A stretch of DNA of 64,000 bases from Mytilus californianus (taxonomy: Eukaryota > Mollusca > Bivalvia > Mytilida > Mytilidae). Position 1 is the first letter of the stretch. Every line of letters begins with the position of its first letter. A model generated the notes under the pieces. The model saw nothing but the letters and a program-made list of their open reading frames with translations. It had not been told where the DNA came from and made no database searches. The DNA is taken from positions 104,970,140 to 105,034,139 of the forward strand of contig NW_026262712.1 of NCBI RefSeq assembly GCF_021869535.1. Direction: 5' to 3'. Below are positions 41,801-56,000 of this stretch, in pieces. The position numbers and the translations under genes are program-made.

Positions 41801-44800
41801 ATCTGCGCCAACATGAGCCTGTATTAATATATCTGTGCTTAATTAACATCTATACCCAGGGATAAAATTACTCATTTGGGCCTCTATTTTCATCAGAAAT
41901 CTTTTAATTCCTAGCATCAATCAGCTCTTAGTATACTTTTTCATGTCTTAGAGCGATAACATTTTAATTGAAATAAATTTCAACATCAGTAACAATACTA
42001 TGTCCTTTCAAACAATGAATATGACAGGGACTTCAAGGAAATTACTATCATTATCACTTTAATTTTAAGTGCCTTTTTCCATCACTTAAACATTAGGTGC
42101 AGTAAAAGCCTTATTTAGTGAACAATGTGAAGTATTACCAAATCCTATGAAGTTTTTCGTTCAAAGTCCTTAAAGTAAGATTACTAAGATATCATGAATA
42201 TTTTTTATAAGATTTTATATTAGAAATGGACAAAAATAAGATGACCAAATGTTTACCAGTATTTCTGAAATACTATAATTAAATCAATCGAAACATCTTC
42301 ATCTACAGTAGCAAAACAAGAATCAAGTAATTACTCGTGACAGGTGTTGTTCAGTTTCATATAGACAGATGCTATGGTGAAGTGGTTAAGTTGGTTATTA
42401 TATATTGCACTTTTCTTTTCAAAAATCAATAAATATTTAAATTTTATATATTTACACAGACAATTCAGCCACAATCTTTCAAAACATTATGGGAAATCAA
42501 CCAAAGTCTACATTTAGAATAATCTCAACTTAAAATTCTTAAATACAGACATTCGAATAATTTCTATATGAAAAGAACAAATTTCTGTGAAAGTCAGGCC
42601 AAATAATGATTTAAAGAAATGTATCCATTTCCTGAATAAACTGCTTCGCTGAGCGCCCGCAGAGGTCCAACCCTGAACAGTTGGGGCAAAATTGGACACA
42701 ATATTCAAGCTTGATTCAGGTCTGAATTTGGATTGTAATTAACTATTTGACATATTATAGGTTTCTGAATAAATGTAGTCAAAGAACTTGAAATTGGTTA
42801 TATGAATTGAATTTATATTCAATTAAAGATTTCTTGCTGTTGTGCAATACTTAGTAAATCTGTTGTCAGACTATAAACAAATAAAGTTCAATTAATTCTC
42901 AATGTCATATTAGAAATTTATGAAAATAAAAAGGGAGCTTACATCAATAGATATAAACAATTCACCAAAGTTTCCTGAGAATTGGTGACAGCATTTTTGA
43001 GTTATTGTCCGAAAACTGGAAAATCACCCCTTTTTTTAATGAATAAAACCCCATAACTCAGAAATGTAAAATGTAAAATTTATAAAATTCTAAAAGGAGC
43101 TTACATCAATACATACAAACAATTCAATAAAGTTTCATAAGAATTGCTGAAAGCATTTTTGAGTTTTTGTCCGAATACTGGAAACCCCCCCCCCCCCCTT
43201 TTTTTTATGAATAAAACCCTGTAACTCGGAAACGTAAAATCTAAAATTTATAAAAATCGAAAGGGAGCTCATGTCAATAGATATAAACAATTCACCACAA
43301 TTTCTTGCAAGTTGGTGAAAGCATTCTTGACTTATTGTCTGAAAACTGGAAAATCCCCCTTTTTTTAATGAATAAAACCCCATAACTCGGAAACGTAAAA
43401 TCTAAATTTTATAAAAAACGAAAGGGAGCTCACGTCAATAGATATAAACAATTCACCAAAGTTTTATGCAAATTGGTGAAAGTCTTTTTGAGCTAATGTC
43501 CGACATGTTGACGACGGACAGACAGACGGACAGACAGACAACGGTATACCATAATACGTCCCGTAAACGGGCGTATAAAAAATATGTAGAAGATAACAAC
43601 AAGATTTTCATAGTTATATAAGTTTTTATAAGTGGAAGAGACAGACAACGTCATGGCAAAAAACAAAAGATGACAAAATATCACCAAATACTCTGAAAGT
43701 AAGAAGTTTATCAGTGGAAGAGACACTGACAACGTCATGGCAAAAAACAAAAGATGACGAAATATCACCAAATACTCTGAAAGTAAGAAGTTTATAAGTG
43801 GAAGAGATACTGACAACGTCATGGCAAAAAAAACAAAAGATGACGAGATATCACCAAATACTCTGAAAGTAAGAAGTTTATAAGTTTACATTTTCAGTGG
43901 TCAGCATGGTAATCATCTTTAACAGAGTTGTGGCTTCAGTAAACCAATGTGGTTTCATAGGCAATAGATAAACACTAATATTTGATGCAAAAAATTTTTT
44001 TTTAAGAAAATTGTACAACTACCCCAAACATTTAAAAAATGTATGACTTAAAATTTACATATTCTATTTCATTGTCCTAAACATATTCGTACATCTTTAC
44101 CTAAAATAATTCTACATGGAAACTAAACAATCATTTAAATTGGCAGAACTTTTGTAACAGACAATTTAAACTAAACACCTGTATATTGTAGGTAAGTAAA
44201 CTCTAGGGTAATGGCTGATAGCCATATTTCTTCACAACCAATTAGTGATAATTACCATCATTACATTGTTAGGGTTTAGAGGGGTGGTACATAAAAACAC
44301 AGTTTTATCACAATACAAGATTATGGTGTGAAGGGTTGGAACAATATAAGATGCCTGATAATTACTCATCAGTAGAAATTTAAAGTGAAACTCTCGGGGG
44401 CAGATTCAGGAGGGGCATTGTTTAGTAACTTGTCTGATTTTTGACACCTGACATCCCCCCTTATTGTTGGCAGGACCCTCCCCCTGCCTCCTTTTTGAAA
44501 ACCCATGTACTCATCATAAGTATATCCAGTGTGTATTGACAATCTTCCCAGAATGTCTTTTTAATTACAAATTTTATGTCCTATGTTAATTAAGAGTCTT
44601 CCCAGTACAGATCACACATAGTGAATGTTTAAAATCACTCTTGGTTGATTTCAAATTGAATTCTGTTGATTGATGGTGAATAACTCTTTTAAATATCTCT
44701 GTTAAAATACTTCATAGGTAATAGATGACAGGGTTGTTAATAACAGTTTTATCACTCAAAATCACCAGCAATAACCTGTTTTTCACCGTGAATAACTCAA

Positions 44801-46959
44801 AATCAGCAAGAATGATATCTAACTGATCCACATGGAATAGATACTGTATGTTAATTTCCTGGACTACATGTTTCTTTCCATATGTTCTTGTACTCACCAT
44901 TTACATGTATATACCATGTAAATGAACAATCTGTTACATTATGTCATTGAACTCACCAATTCTATACTCGGTGTAAATTGACAATCTTCTCATTATGACA
45001 TTGCACTAACCAGTTTTATACCCAGTGAAAATTGACAACTGTCCCATTTATATGTCATTGAAATCACAACTTCTATACCCTGTGTAAATTGACATTCTTT
45101 CCAGTATGTCATTGAACTCACCAGTTCTATACTACCGGTATGTGTAAATGGACAATCTTTCCAGTATGTCATTGTACTCAACACTTCTATACCCTGTGTA
45201 AATGGACAATCCTTCCAGTATGTCATTGTACTCACCACTTCTATACCCTGTGTAAATGAAAATCTTTCCAGTATGTCATTATACTCACAGTTCTATGCCA
45301 TGTGTGAATGGAAATCTTTACTAGTAGTGCATTGTACTCACCAGTTCTATACCATGTGTAAATGGACAGCCATCCTAGTACATGTCATTGTACTCACCAC
45401 TTCTATACCATGTGTAAATGGACAGTGATCCAAGCATGTCATTATACTCACAAGTTATATATAAACCCTGTGTTAATTGACAATCTATCTACTCTGTACA
45501 TCAATGTACTCACCAGTTTTCTACCCTATGTAAATGGACAATCTTCCAAGCTTAAGTATGTCAATGCACTTACCAGTTCTATACCCTGTGTAAATGGACA
45601 GTCATCCCATTCTTTCTCAGGAAATCTCTGTATAATCTTTCCTACGCTTTGCCCACCTCCTGCAGATATAAATACAATGTTAGAAGCAAATCAATGTATA
45701 CTTGTCACGCAGCTAACTAGAGACTCTAAAGGGCCTGTGTTGCTAACCTAGGTCTATGTGCATCTTCAACAATGGTAACTGTCCAACATTGTAAACTAGA
45801 ACATAATTCATGAATAAAATCATTTTTTGTTATACTTGTATTGCTATTGTTTTAAGTTTCTCTCTATCTTCTATAGTTTTCCCAAAACACAAATAAGGGC
45901 AAAAGTCGTCATTAAAGGACAATAACAACTACTACAGATGGACACCAAGTGATGGGAAAAGCCCACATTGGTCCTTTGGCCCAGGTGAGCTAAAAAAAAA
46001 CTTGCATTATGTTAAGACTTCAAGTAAGTTTTTACAAGCCAGTTGAGGTATTCGTAAATATTATTTTTGTAGAATAACATAATTCTATATAATGACAGAT
46101 ATATACATAAATAGAAAAATACTCTGAATAACATGAACTTAAAACAACTTGTAAAATGAACTTAGCATCAATGTTGACTGTGACAATAATTTTGAATTAG
46201 GCTTAGTGAAAATTTATATATATATATGTAAATATTAGAATTACGAAGATGGTAATTAAAACCTTGAAACAAATTTAAATAAAATCACAGATGAGGAAAA
46301 GAGAGACAGAATTGCAACGTATAAACATAATAAACGGAGCATACCCTATTTATATAAATTGTTTGGACACAAATCCTTTAAGTTCATAAAAAGTAGATAG
46401 TTTCACTGTGTATATTCATAAGTTAAATACACTAGTATATAAATCTGCATTTCATTTAATGTATTAAATAAGGGCAGAATTCTCAAAAACAAAATCCAGA
46501 CTCATTGTCATGGAAAATTAGATGAAGTGTCAGATCTTAATAGTCTCAATTACTCAAGTAATTATACCATTTTTATATGCATATATAGTACATGTTTAAA
46601 ATTATTTCACAAATGCATGTACTTCAAACCTCAGGAAAACTTCAATATTAATTTTCAAATACTCCTCTGACAGTCCTGACATGTATAACATGTATAAGTA
46701 GAACTGCTTATACTACTACTACTACTTCTAAACCTGATGGAAATGTATAGATACCTTCTTCACCCTATACATTAATCAGTACATCAGTCAGCTGTCTATA
46801 CACCACTTCCATTTCTAATTAGTTAAAACTGCTCAACAGGAAGGATATTTGATGCTTAATTATTGTAGCATTCTTAAAATATCACAAATTCTATTACAAT
46901 ATTAGAATGAAACTAGGCTAGATTATATGTTAATAATATTCAAATCATTCCAATTCACA

Positions 46960-47001
<42 letters not shown>

Positions 47002-50000
47002 AACTTTATTTAATGGAACACTTGTTACGTATAATATACATGTAGGTCATACATGTTTATAATTATATCTACTGATAATTTTCAATAAAAAAACACTTTT
47101 GACCCCATACAGCAGCTACAGTTGTGTTTCCCATGCCAGAGGAAGAGCTTTAAGGGGTTGTTACCTCTCACTTTATTTTACTCAAAGATCAGTGCAAAAT
47201 TGTTATTGAACTTCTAATTCCTGTTTCTCCATGTGCAATCTCTTAAACTTGACTTTGTTATTTTTCTGGGTCAATTTTGAACTAAGATTATCAAAGACCT
47301 GAACTAATATTAAAAAAAATGTCCTGTGTCCTTCCTCTCACTATTCATTGCTTTAACTTTTGACTTATAAGACATACAATGTACTGTACATGTAGAGCAA
47401 CATTTGGCAAACCTGTGGTTATTAACGAAAAAATCACAGCACCAAAATAAGTCAAAGTTAAAGAGGTTGTTTTGATCTTAAGATTCAGCTCATTGTTATG
47501 ACTTTTTTTTCTAAGAAACTGTAAAGAGTAACAACTATTCTTTTAAAATACTGTTATTTCCTGGTATTTTATAAAACTGTTGTCTCATGTTACTGTTATG
47601 TACATAAAAAATACAACCTCACATCTACATATTATTTTTAAAGTTGTTAATAAACAGGAGGTATATGAGTAAGGGATTTGAAAATGTTTGGAGTTTCATA
47701 CTATGTAGTATATTATGTAAATTTGTATGTATAGCTTTTCAAATGCAATGAAAAGTTGTAAATTTTATAAATTTATAAATTATTTTGCACATTCATTATT
47801 GTAATTGTTGGTCAACTGACACACATGCAAGTTTAACTACCATTGCCATATTAGGAAAGGCTGCATGCAAATAATCAATAAATGCCATCAAAATGTAAAA
47901 TGTCAGTTTGAATTTTTGTGACACCTATCTCATTGCAATGTTTGCAATTATAAAAACCATGCAAAATTCTGAATTTACAATATATGTGGATCTGTAAAAA
48001 TTTCAAAACCAGAAGTCTACATGTAAAAAGAATGCACAGAATCAGAAATGCTATAGCTCTACAATCAGTGAATCAAAGATATCTTAACTACATTCCTACA
48101 ATAACATGAAAGAATTGTTCCATATGGAAAATATATTCTCTAGAAATAATTAACATGTTAGATCAAGGAAGATTTCTTGTAAACAAACAGCATGAAAATA
48201 TCCAAGAGATAAACAATTCATTAATTATACTGTATGAATTAGTTCGCACTCTAATCAAACTACAGAAAGTTGATCCATTTCTCAATGTCAACTTACTTAG
48301 AAATCCATGAAGAAATTGTTCTTCATTAATTATTTGTTTCATAAAAAAATGCAATTGCCCCATTCTGATTGCTTTATTTTCATTCAAATGATTTTTTTTC
48401 TCTTTTTCTCTCTTTGTTTTAATTGTTTCAATTTCAACTGGCGTACACTCCTAATTTATAAATGTTTCATCAGCTCAGAATTAATAGATGTGAATCATTG
48501 TGTCAAACCTCAAGAATTTTTTTTTACATAAAAAGCTACAACAATGAGAAAAAATAATTATGTTTTTTTCCCCATTTGACATGAACTGAAACATCAAGAA
48601 AATCATGATAAAGTGACAGTAGCAATATCAACTGCCAATTTTGCAAAATATAAGTTAACTTGCTAAAATAAGAAAATTTCTAATGCGGCAAGACTTATAT
48701 ATGTTTTTCTTGAAAAATCCAAAATATAGTCAAGTTATACACTTTATAAATAGTGTTCATATATTATAACCTTCATCCCCCCTTTTCTTATTCACCACAA
48801 AATATGTTGTGATTTGTTACAACAAGATTGACATCATAACAATATCCATTAATGTAAATCTAAACCAAATCTTATCTTAGTGATGATCTATAATAACATC
48901 TAATATCTCAACATCAATCCTGACAAATAGTATTTGTCTTTATGAATATAACAATACATTATTCTCAGGCCTTATTCAATATTTGTTTTTATTCAAGTGT
49001 TTAAGGTATTTTAATGCCAATGATAAGTAATTGTAGATAAGATTATAGATATAACTAAGTGTTTTTCTTACTAAGATCAACCTTTTATCTTATCCAGTAA
49101 TTGTGTTAAGTTGCTACCAGAATGGTTTTACATTTACATTCTGCCAACACAGTTAGTATTGCTTTCTGGAATTCTGTATGAAACTATTTCTTACATAATG
49201 TATCTATTCTGTTCTGTAATTCGTCTTAAAGCATCTGCTACTTCAGTTAAGAAAAACAAAATAGTCTGAACTCAATGCATTTCTGGAATGGTGAAAACTG
49301 AATCAGTTGATACATTCTCAACAACAAAATATGCATTTGTATAAACATTTGTACATGTACATGTAAAACAAGGGCAAAAATTAATTATCCATATTTTGCA
49401 AACTAAAACTTGATCAATTGGAAATAAAAAAGTTTGCCCAAATGGGAAGTTTGTTTTGTCAATCTTAATAATATGTCATGTATGTACATACATCTAATTT
49501 GATTGATTGATTGTTGCTTGTTGTCCAGTGGCAAATATCTAATGCATATTCAGGACGAAAATAAATTAACAACTAATACAATAGGTAGGAGAACTCAAAT
49601 GAAGAGTGGGGAATTCAGACTGCCACTGGAAAATGGGGTTGTGTTTAATAGGGGCAGAATTTAGACTTGCAAACCTACTTCTTCATTAGAAAGATGTTGT
49701 AAAATGTAAAGTTTCTTAACATGTAGACAGTATGGTACTCAGTCTATACGAGTCTTCAGATATAACATCCCAATTCTGATATTGTATTTACACATATGCA
49801 CAGGCAAATAAATGCCCCACTTTAGCTAGGATTTTACTGACAAGAGAATTCCATCATGTCCATATTTCTGAATCCCAGATAATTCTTCACTCAGTGGTCA
49901 CATAATTTGAAGGACAAACTAGAACATCATACATTGTACTTGTCAAGTTAACATAGTACCATAAATTATTTTAATACTGTGCAATAAATGTGCCTTTTCT

Positions 50001-53000
50001 GGAAAAAGTATCAAGGCTTCCTATAAATTTACAAAGAACTAAAGTTTTCAATTAAATCCATGAACCCAGGGGTCACCACACCAGGCAAAGTGACCAAATA
50101 TGTCGCCCTAGGACTACCCACTTCGCTCTAGCGAAGCTCACAGGGAGAAGTTTATGTCGCCCTCAAAATCAGTAAAATACCCCAATTGATATTTGAAAAA
50201 TTCTTGATCCAAACGCAAATGATCTGATATTCGACGAAATAAAAAACGTAATTGAATTGTCCGCGGTCTTATTAACTCCAACGCAACTATAAGCAAGAAA
50301 TGAACTCGATTTTGCGATGTTTGTTAATGTTCCGCCATCTTTGTAATTGAAATTGTAGAGGGTGCCCATTTTTCTTTTCAAAACTCTTATCATTTACCTA
50401 ATCCATATAAATATGCAATTTTAATTTTGATTCAAATGTTAAATTGGAAATAAACAGCTTTTTTATAATTACTTTTGTGAAAAAGCAAAAAAAAAGACAG
50501 CTCTATTCCATAATTTCAAGTTTATCTATAAATGAAGGAAAAAACAGTTGAAAACATGCATCCATCTTGCCAAACTATTTTATAATTACTTGAATTTACT
50601 TCATGCCTTCAATTAATGCTTCAATATACAAGTAAGTAAAGAGAGAACATGTGTTTTCCAGAAGTAATTAAAGAATAAAACACATCAATGGAGGTGCGGA
50701 GATAATTAGAAACAAATCATTGGATTACGCCAGCATGTGCAACAATAGGAAGTACTTTGCAATTTTCTGCTATAATTTCCGATACTGGGTGGTCAGTCTA
50801 TATACATAGCTATATATACATAGACTATAGAACTATTAATTCTTTTGGGACTACAGAACAATTAATTCATAAGCTTGTTGATGAAGTCCCATCCTGGAAT
50901 TGATCTCCAACATAATAATTCAAACAGAAATCATGCAATTGACAAGTCAATTATGGGTTGGTAAAATGATATCTTTTATAAACTAGTTCTTACAATATAA
51001 AATAAATGATAATTGGTAAATCCCTGGAGTGTTCCTTTCTATTATTTCTGTTCTCCTACAATGATTATCCTCATTCAATTTAATGTGGACAACCAAACAG
51101 CAAATTTACAAATGTATAAAGGCCATTGTACAAGTCACTGAAGAGACAATATTGATTTCATCAGTTGACATATTCATAATGTGTTTTTAAATGTCTATCA
51201 TGCATGATGCTTGAATGCCTGGATAAGCCTTGTCACAACAGCTACTAGAAGCAAAAGGGTCACAGTGTCAACAGTGGAAAATATCAGCAGGGGACAAGCA
51301 GTCCAGGCTACTGAATTTTAAGCTGAACCTCTAAATTTTAAGTTCCATAGTGCTTATTTTTAATCTTTCATATTTGGTCCCTATATGGCAAATGTTTGTC
51401 TTATTCCCGGGTCAATTCTCATGATCAACAGTTTGTGTCCAAAGGGAGGCTGATAATGATTTTGTTGGGATACAATATGTCCAATGCCAACCTGACTTAG
51501 TCTGAAGGATGTAGCTGGTCATGATTGGGGCATTCCTGTGTATGTTAATTAAAGACCAAACTTTCTGCATAGAAAATGTTTCATACTTAACCATAATGAA
51601 GATTTCATCATGCCTGTTTGGACAATTAAAAAGTCATTGTTTTTAAACCCAAGGATGTACAACATTCTGTTATTTATATAGTAAATGCATATAAGACAAA
51701 CTTACAATAAGCATAAGAATACCAAGTGCCAGAAGTTTGAATTACCGTTTTTGAAAGAAGAATTGGAAAAATTGTCCATGTTTCTTGCTTCATAACAAAA
51801 TGGTAATTTGTTCACCACAATGGCTTATTTTACATGTGAGTAATTACCAAAGGCAGAATCTGTTAACACATCATAACACAAAATTATACATTTGCTAACT
51901 TACAAACAAATGTACATGTATGGTCATTTTTCTGACTTTATATGAAAGTTTCATTGATTCACAAAACTTGGAAACTTTTTGTGGCTTTTTAATCAAAACT
52001 ATCATTTCCCAGGACTATACACTGTAAGTTTCAATTTCATATCTAAAATAAATAAATTTTATTGTAATCCATCCGGCTGTCTATCATTACAGACATGATG
52101 AAACTGATTTGGGTAATCAACTACATCACTGACCCTGAGTATAAATATGAGGAAGTAATTTACTAACCTATAACCACCTTCCTCACCTTGGAATCATTAT
52201 GTCATTATTTTCTCATAGTTCACTGTGATCACAGCTGTTACCTATGTATATCATTAACCCCTATTATATATACATATTTCATTACATAGATCCCGCAGCA
52301 TGTACAATGTATCATCTTTACATGTATACAGATTTTGAATAAACCAGCCATTTGTAGCATTCATTACATAAATGTAGCAGTAATTTTCTATGAATTTGAC
52401 ACCACAGGAGTTATCGAAAACTGTGAGACTTTATGGAGTTGCTGCAAGTATTTCCTGTAGCTATACATGTATTTCTGTATACAGGTTGGAGTACTTGTGG
52501 ATAAATTTCTTCTATGCCAATAAAAATTCTAGATTTGTAATTTGAGTCTTTCAACTTAAACATGCCAGTCTTACTGAAAAAAACTTTTCGACTTATAGCC
52601 AAAAAATTCAGTCTTTCATAAAATTTCTTTTAATTCATATGGCTTTTGAACGGACTCAGGCCTCTTTTCAGGAAAAATTTACTCAACATTTCTACTGGCA
52701 TGGACCATAGGGCTTGTGGTTAATAATGAAGACTGTAATATTATTGCAATACAGAGTAAAGAGAAATAAAATTGTTCACAATATTTGCAGGTAGTTGCAT
52801 TGCATTGTCCTGTCACATTAAGCTTTCAATGTTTCTGAAAAAAGAAGATTTTGTGAAACCAAATGAAAATTGTGATTCATTGACTATTCTAGATGAGTTA
52901 CTAGAATCTCTGAATGTCAAGTAAAGTATTAATTTATTAGATCAAACTTTTTCAACCAAAACTCTAACAATTCAGTGACGAGATTTGTTATGGAGTTTTT

Positions 53001-56000
53001 TTGGCATTACCATGCAATTACTGTAAGTTGACTGTAAATGTTGTTCTCCACCTATTGCAGTTTATTCAAAATTGTGATTTGTTTTATCAAACCAAACTGA
53101 TCAACTGGTCAGAAATTTTAACAAACTGCTGTAGAAAACCAGTCAAGTCGTGTTAGTGCAAGGTTATAAAATAAAGCATATTTACAATCCTATTAGACTT
53201 TAATTCCACTTTATTGATATCAAAATCATTCTCATAATATCTATACATATTTCTATTGTAATTGTCATGAGAAAGGTGATAGGTAGTAATTTTTGAATTG
53301 CTAAAAAAATGTCCAAACTACGTCTTTATACAATTTTTCTTTTAAAAAGTTTTCTATAGTCATAAGAATCAGACACAGTTTGAATTAAAACATCTTTCAT
53401 TCAGTAAAATATATGTGAAATTACAATACGTTGTTAATAAGTTTCCATGGGAGATAATCTAAAATCACTGATCTTTTGAAATATTGATCTTATCTCCCTC
53501 TAAAACTCAAGAGAACATATAGTACATGTATATTTCACCAAATATTTTAGAGATAAATTTAAAGAAAGCTTTGTAGTATGGATAGAAAAACACCATTTTT
53601 TAAGAAATAATTCAAAAACTTCAATTTGGACCTTTTTTTAGCAATTAAAAAACTACTACCTATCACCCTTTCTCACATCTTCGCTAGCCAAGGGTTACAA
53701 TCCAGTCACCCTTCTCTCCACCCTTGGCGGATTAAGATAGAATTTCGGAGACACGAGGTATTGATTTCTGTTGGTCGCAGTTGTAACTGGCTGCATCCAA
53801 TCAAAAAGCACCTTTAAGAATTTAAGATGATCAAGTGTAAATGTAGAAAATGTAAATAAACAATTGCCACGTGCTGATTGTGCAACAAGTCTTTACCACC
53901 AAAACGTAGAACGTAGTACATTAAAATTTCTGACAGTTTGGTTTGATAAAACAAATTGCAAATTGATCAGAATTTGTATAAACTGCAATAGGTGGAGAGC
54001 AAAACTTACAGTCAAGTCACAGTAACTGTTTGGCTAATTATCTCTTTACAAACTTTATTTTAATTGGACTGAGCTACAAAAATGTACCAGTAACCTATAA
54101 TCAAATGTGCATTTGATACGACACTGTTTCTACATCTTAACCCAGGGTTATCATCAAATATCTCCATTCATAAAGCTACTTCAACTTCAAACTGTGGTTA
54201 AATTGTTAAGTTATCATTTCCTCATATTTTACTAGTTCCTTTGTTCGTGGGATAGCAATTACTGCTTACTTTAATATACATACATATATATATATATGGG
54301 AGGTTGTAATATTGGGATACCTATTAATTTGTAACTGAAAATTATTGACATCTGATTATTCCTTGGTAAACACACTGAGTCTTTCCATACTGAACAAACT
54401 ATGAAGAGTCAACTTACAAGCCTCAAATGGGGTTTTCATTTGTAAAATGTAAACAATATTTTGAACTCACATGTACACAAATGTACATTGTACCTTTAAA
54501 TCAAAGTTGAACATGCTTACAGAATTACTAACTTCTTGTACATGTAGTCAAATAATGATGTGAAGGGGACATACATAAGACATTTGTACATTGTATAATG
54601 TATCTTTAAAAAGAACATTTGACCTTCTTTTGGTTTTCATGACAATTTTCCATGATAAAATACTTAAGAAGTGATTTCAGGCTCCTACCAGTACTGTACA
54701 TACATGCAAATGTATATTGTGGGTTAAAAATCTACAGCTACATAATAGCCTACATGTATCATAACAAGAGGCTTTCAAGAGCCTGAATCGCTCACCTGTA
54801 ATTTTTTGCTTGAATTTTTCATCAATGATTACTTTTGCTTTTCAATATATATTAATGAGGGGCTTAAAAATGCCATTTAAATGTTCTTTGTATCTGTCAT
54901 ATTTTCTTCAAAAGCAAATAAAATGCATTTTACCCCCATGTTCCATTTTAGCCATAGTGGCTATATTTCTAAATGTACAAGGAAATAAAATACAAAATTT
55001 ATACTAGATACTCTGAAACTCATTCAGCCCAAGTTTGGCTGAAATTGATTCAGCAGTTTCAAAGGAGAAGATTTTTTAAAGTAAGCAAACTAGATGAACA
55101 AATTGTGAAAAATTGTCTTTAAAGGTCAATAACTCCTTTAAGGGTCAATTGACAATTTTAGTCATTAAAACTTATTTGTAGATCTTACTTTGCTGAACAT
55201 TTTTGCTGTTTACAGTTTATCTTTATCTATAATACTATTCAAGATAATAACCAACAATTGCAAAATTTCCTTAAAATTACCAATTTAGTGGCAGCAACCC
55301 AACAATGGGTTGTTAGATTCATCTGAAAATTTCAAGGCTGATAGAACTTGACCTAATGAACATTTTTACACCGTTTCAGATTTGCTCTAAATGCTTTAGT
55401 TTTTGAGATATAAGCCAAAAACTGCATTTTACCTCTATGTTCTATTTTTAGCCATGGCGGCCATGTTTTTTTGACGAAACAGAAAATAAAACACACACTT
55501 TATTCTAGATACCCTAAGGATCATTCAGCTTAAGTTTGGTTGGAATTGGTTCAGCAGTTTCAGAGAAGATGTTTGAAATAGTTTACACCGACGGACGACG
55601 ACAGACACCAAGTGATGGCAAAAGCTCACATTTCCTTTGGAAAGGTGAGCTAAAATGGAAAGAAAGAAAATTTTTACTTCTACTATATATAGAAATAATA
55701 AGAAGATGTGGTATGAGTGCCAATGAGACAACTCTCCATCCAAGTCACAATGTGTAAAAAGTAAACAATTATAGGTCAAAGTACGGCCTTCAACACAGAG
55801 CCTTGGCTCACACTGTACAGCAAGCTATAAAGGACCCAAAAAAGACAGGAAAACCAACAGTTTAATCTATATAAAAAACGAGAAACTTATAAACTTATAT
55901 ATACATGTATATATATATAAGTAAGAATATGTGGTATGATTGCAAATGAGACCACTCTCCAGCAGAGACCAAACGACCTAGCAACTGTTTGTCCTACATA

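Noticed and set aside
45362..45751. 129-residue plus-strand frame
   Set aside because: Antisense to the exon 2 donor array and exon 2 itself; repeats follow the array period.
46959..46998. (TA)n tract as a possible replication or regulatory element
   Set aside because: Ordinary microsatellite; similar short tracts occur at 32203 and 58433.
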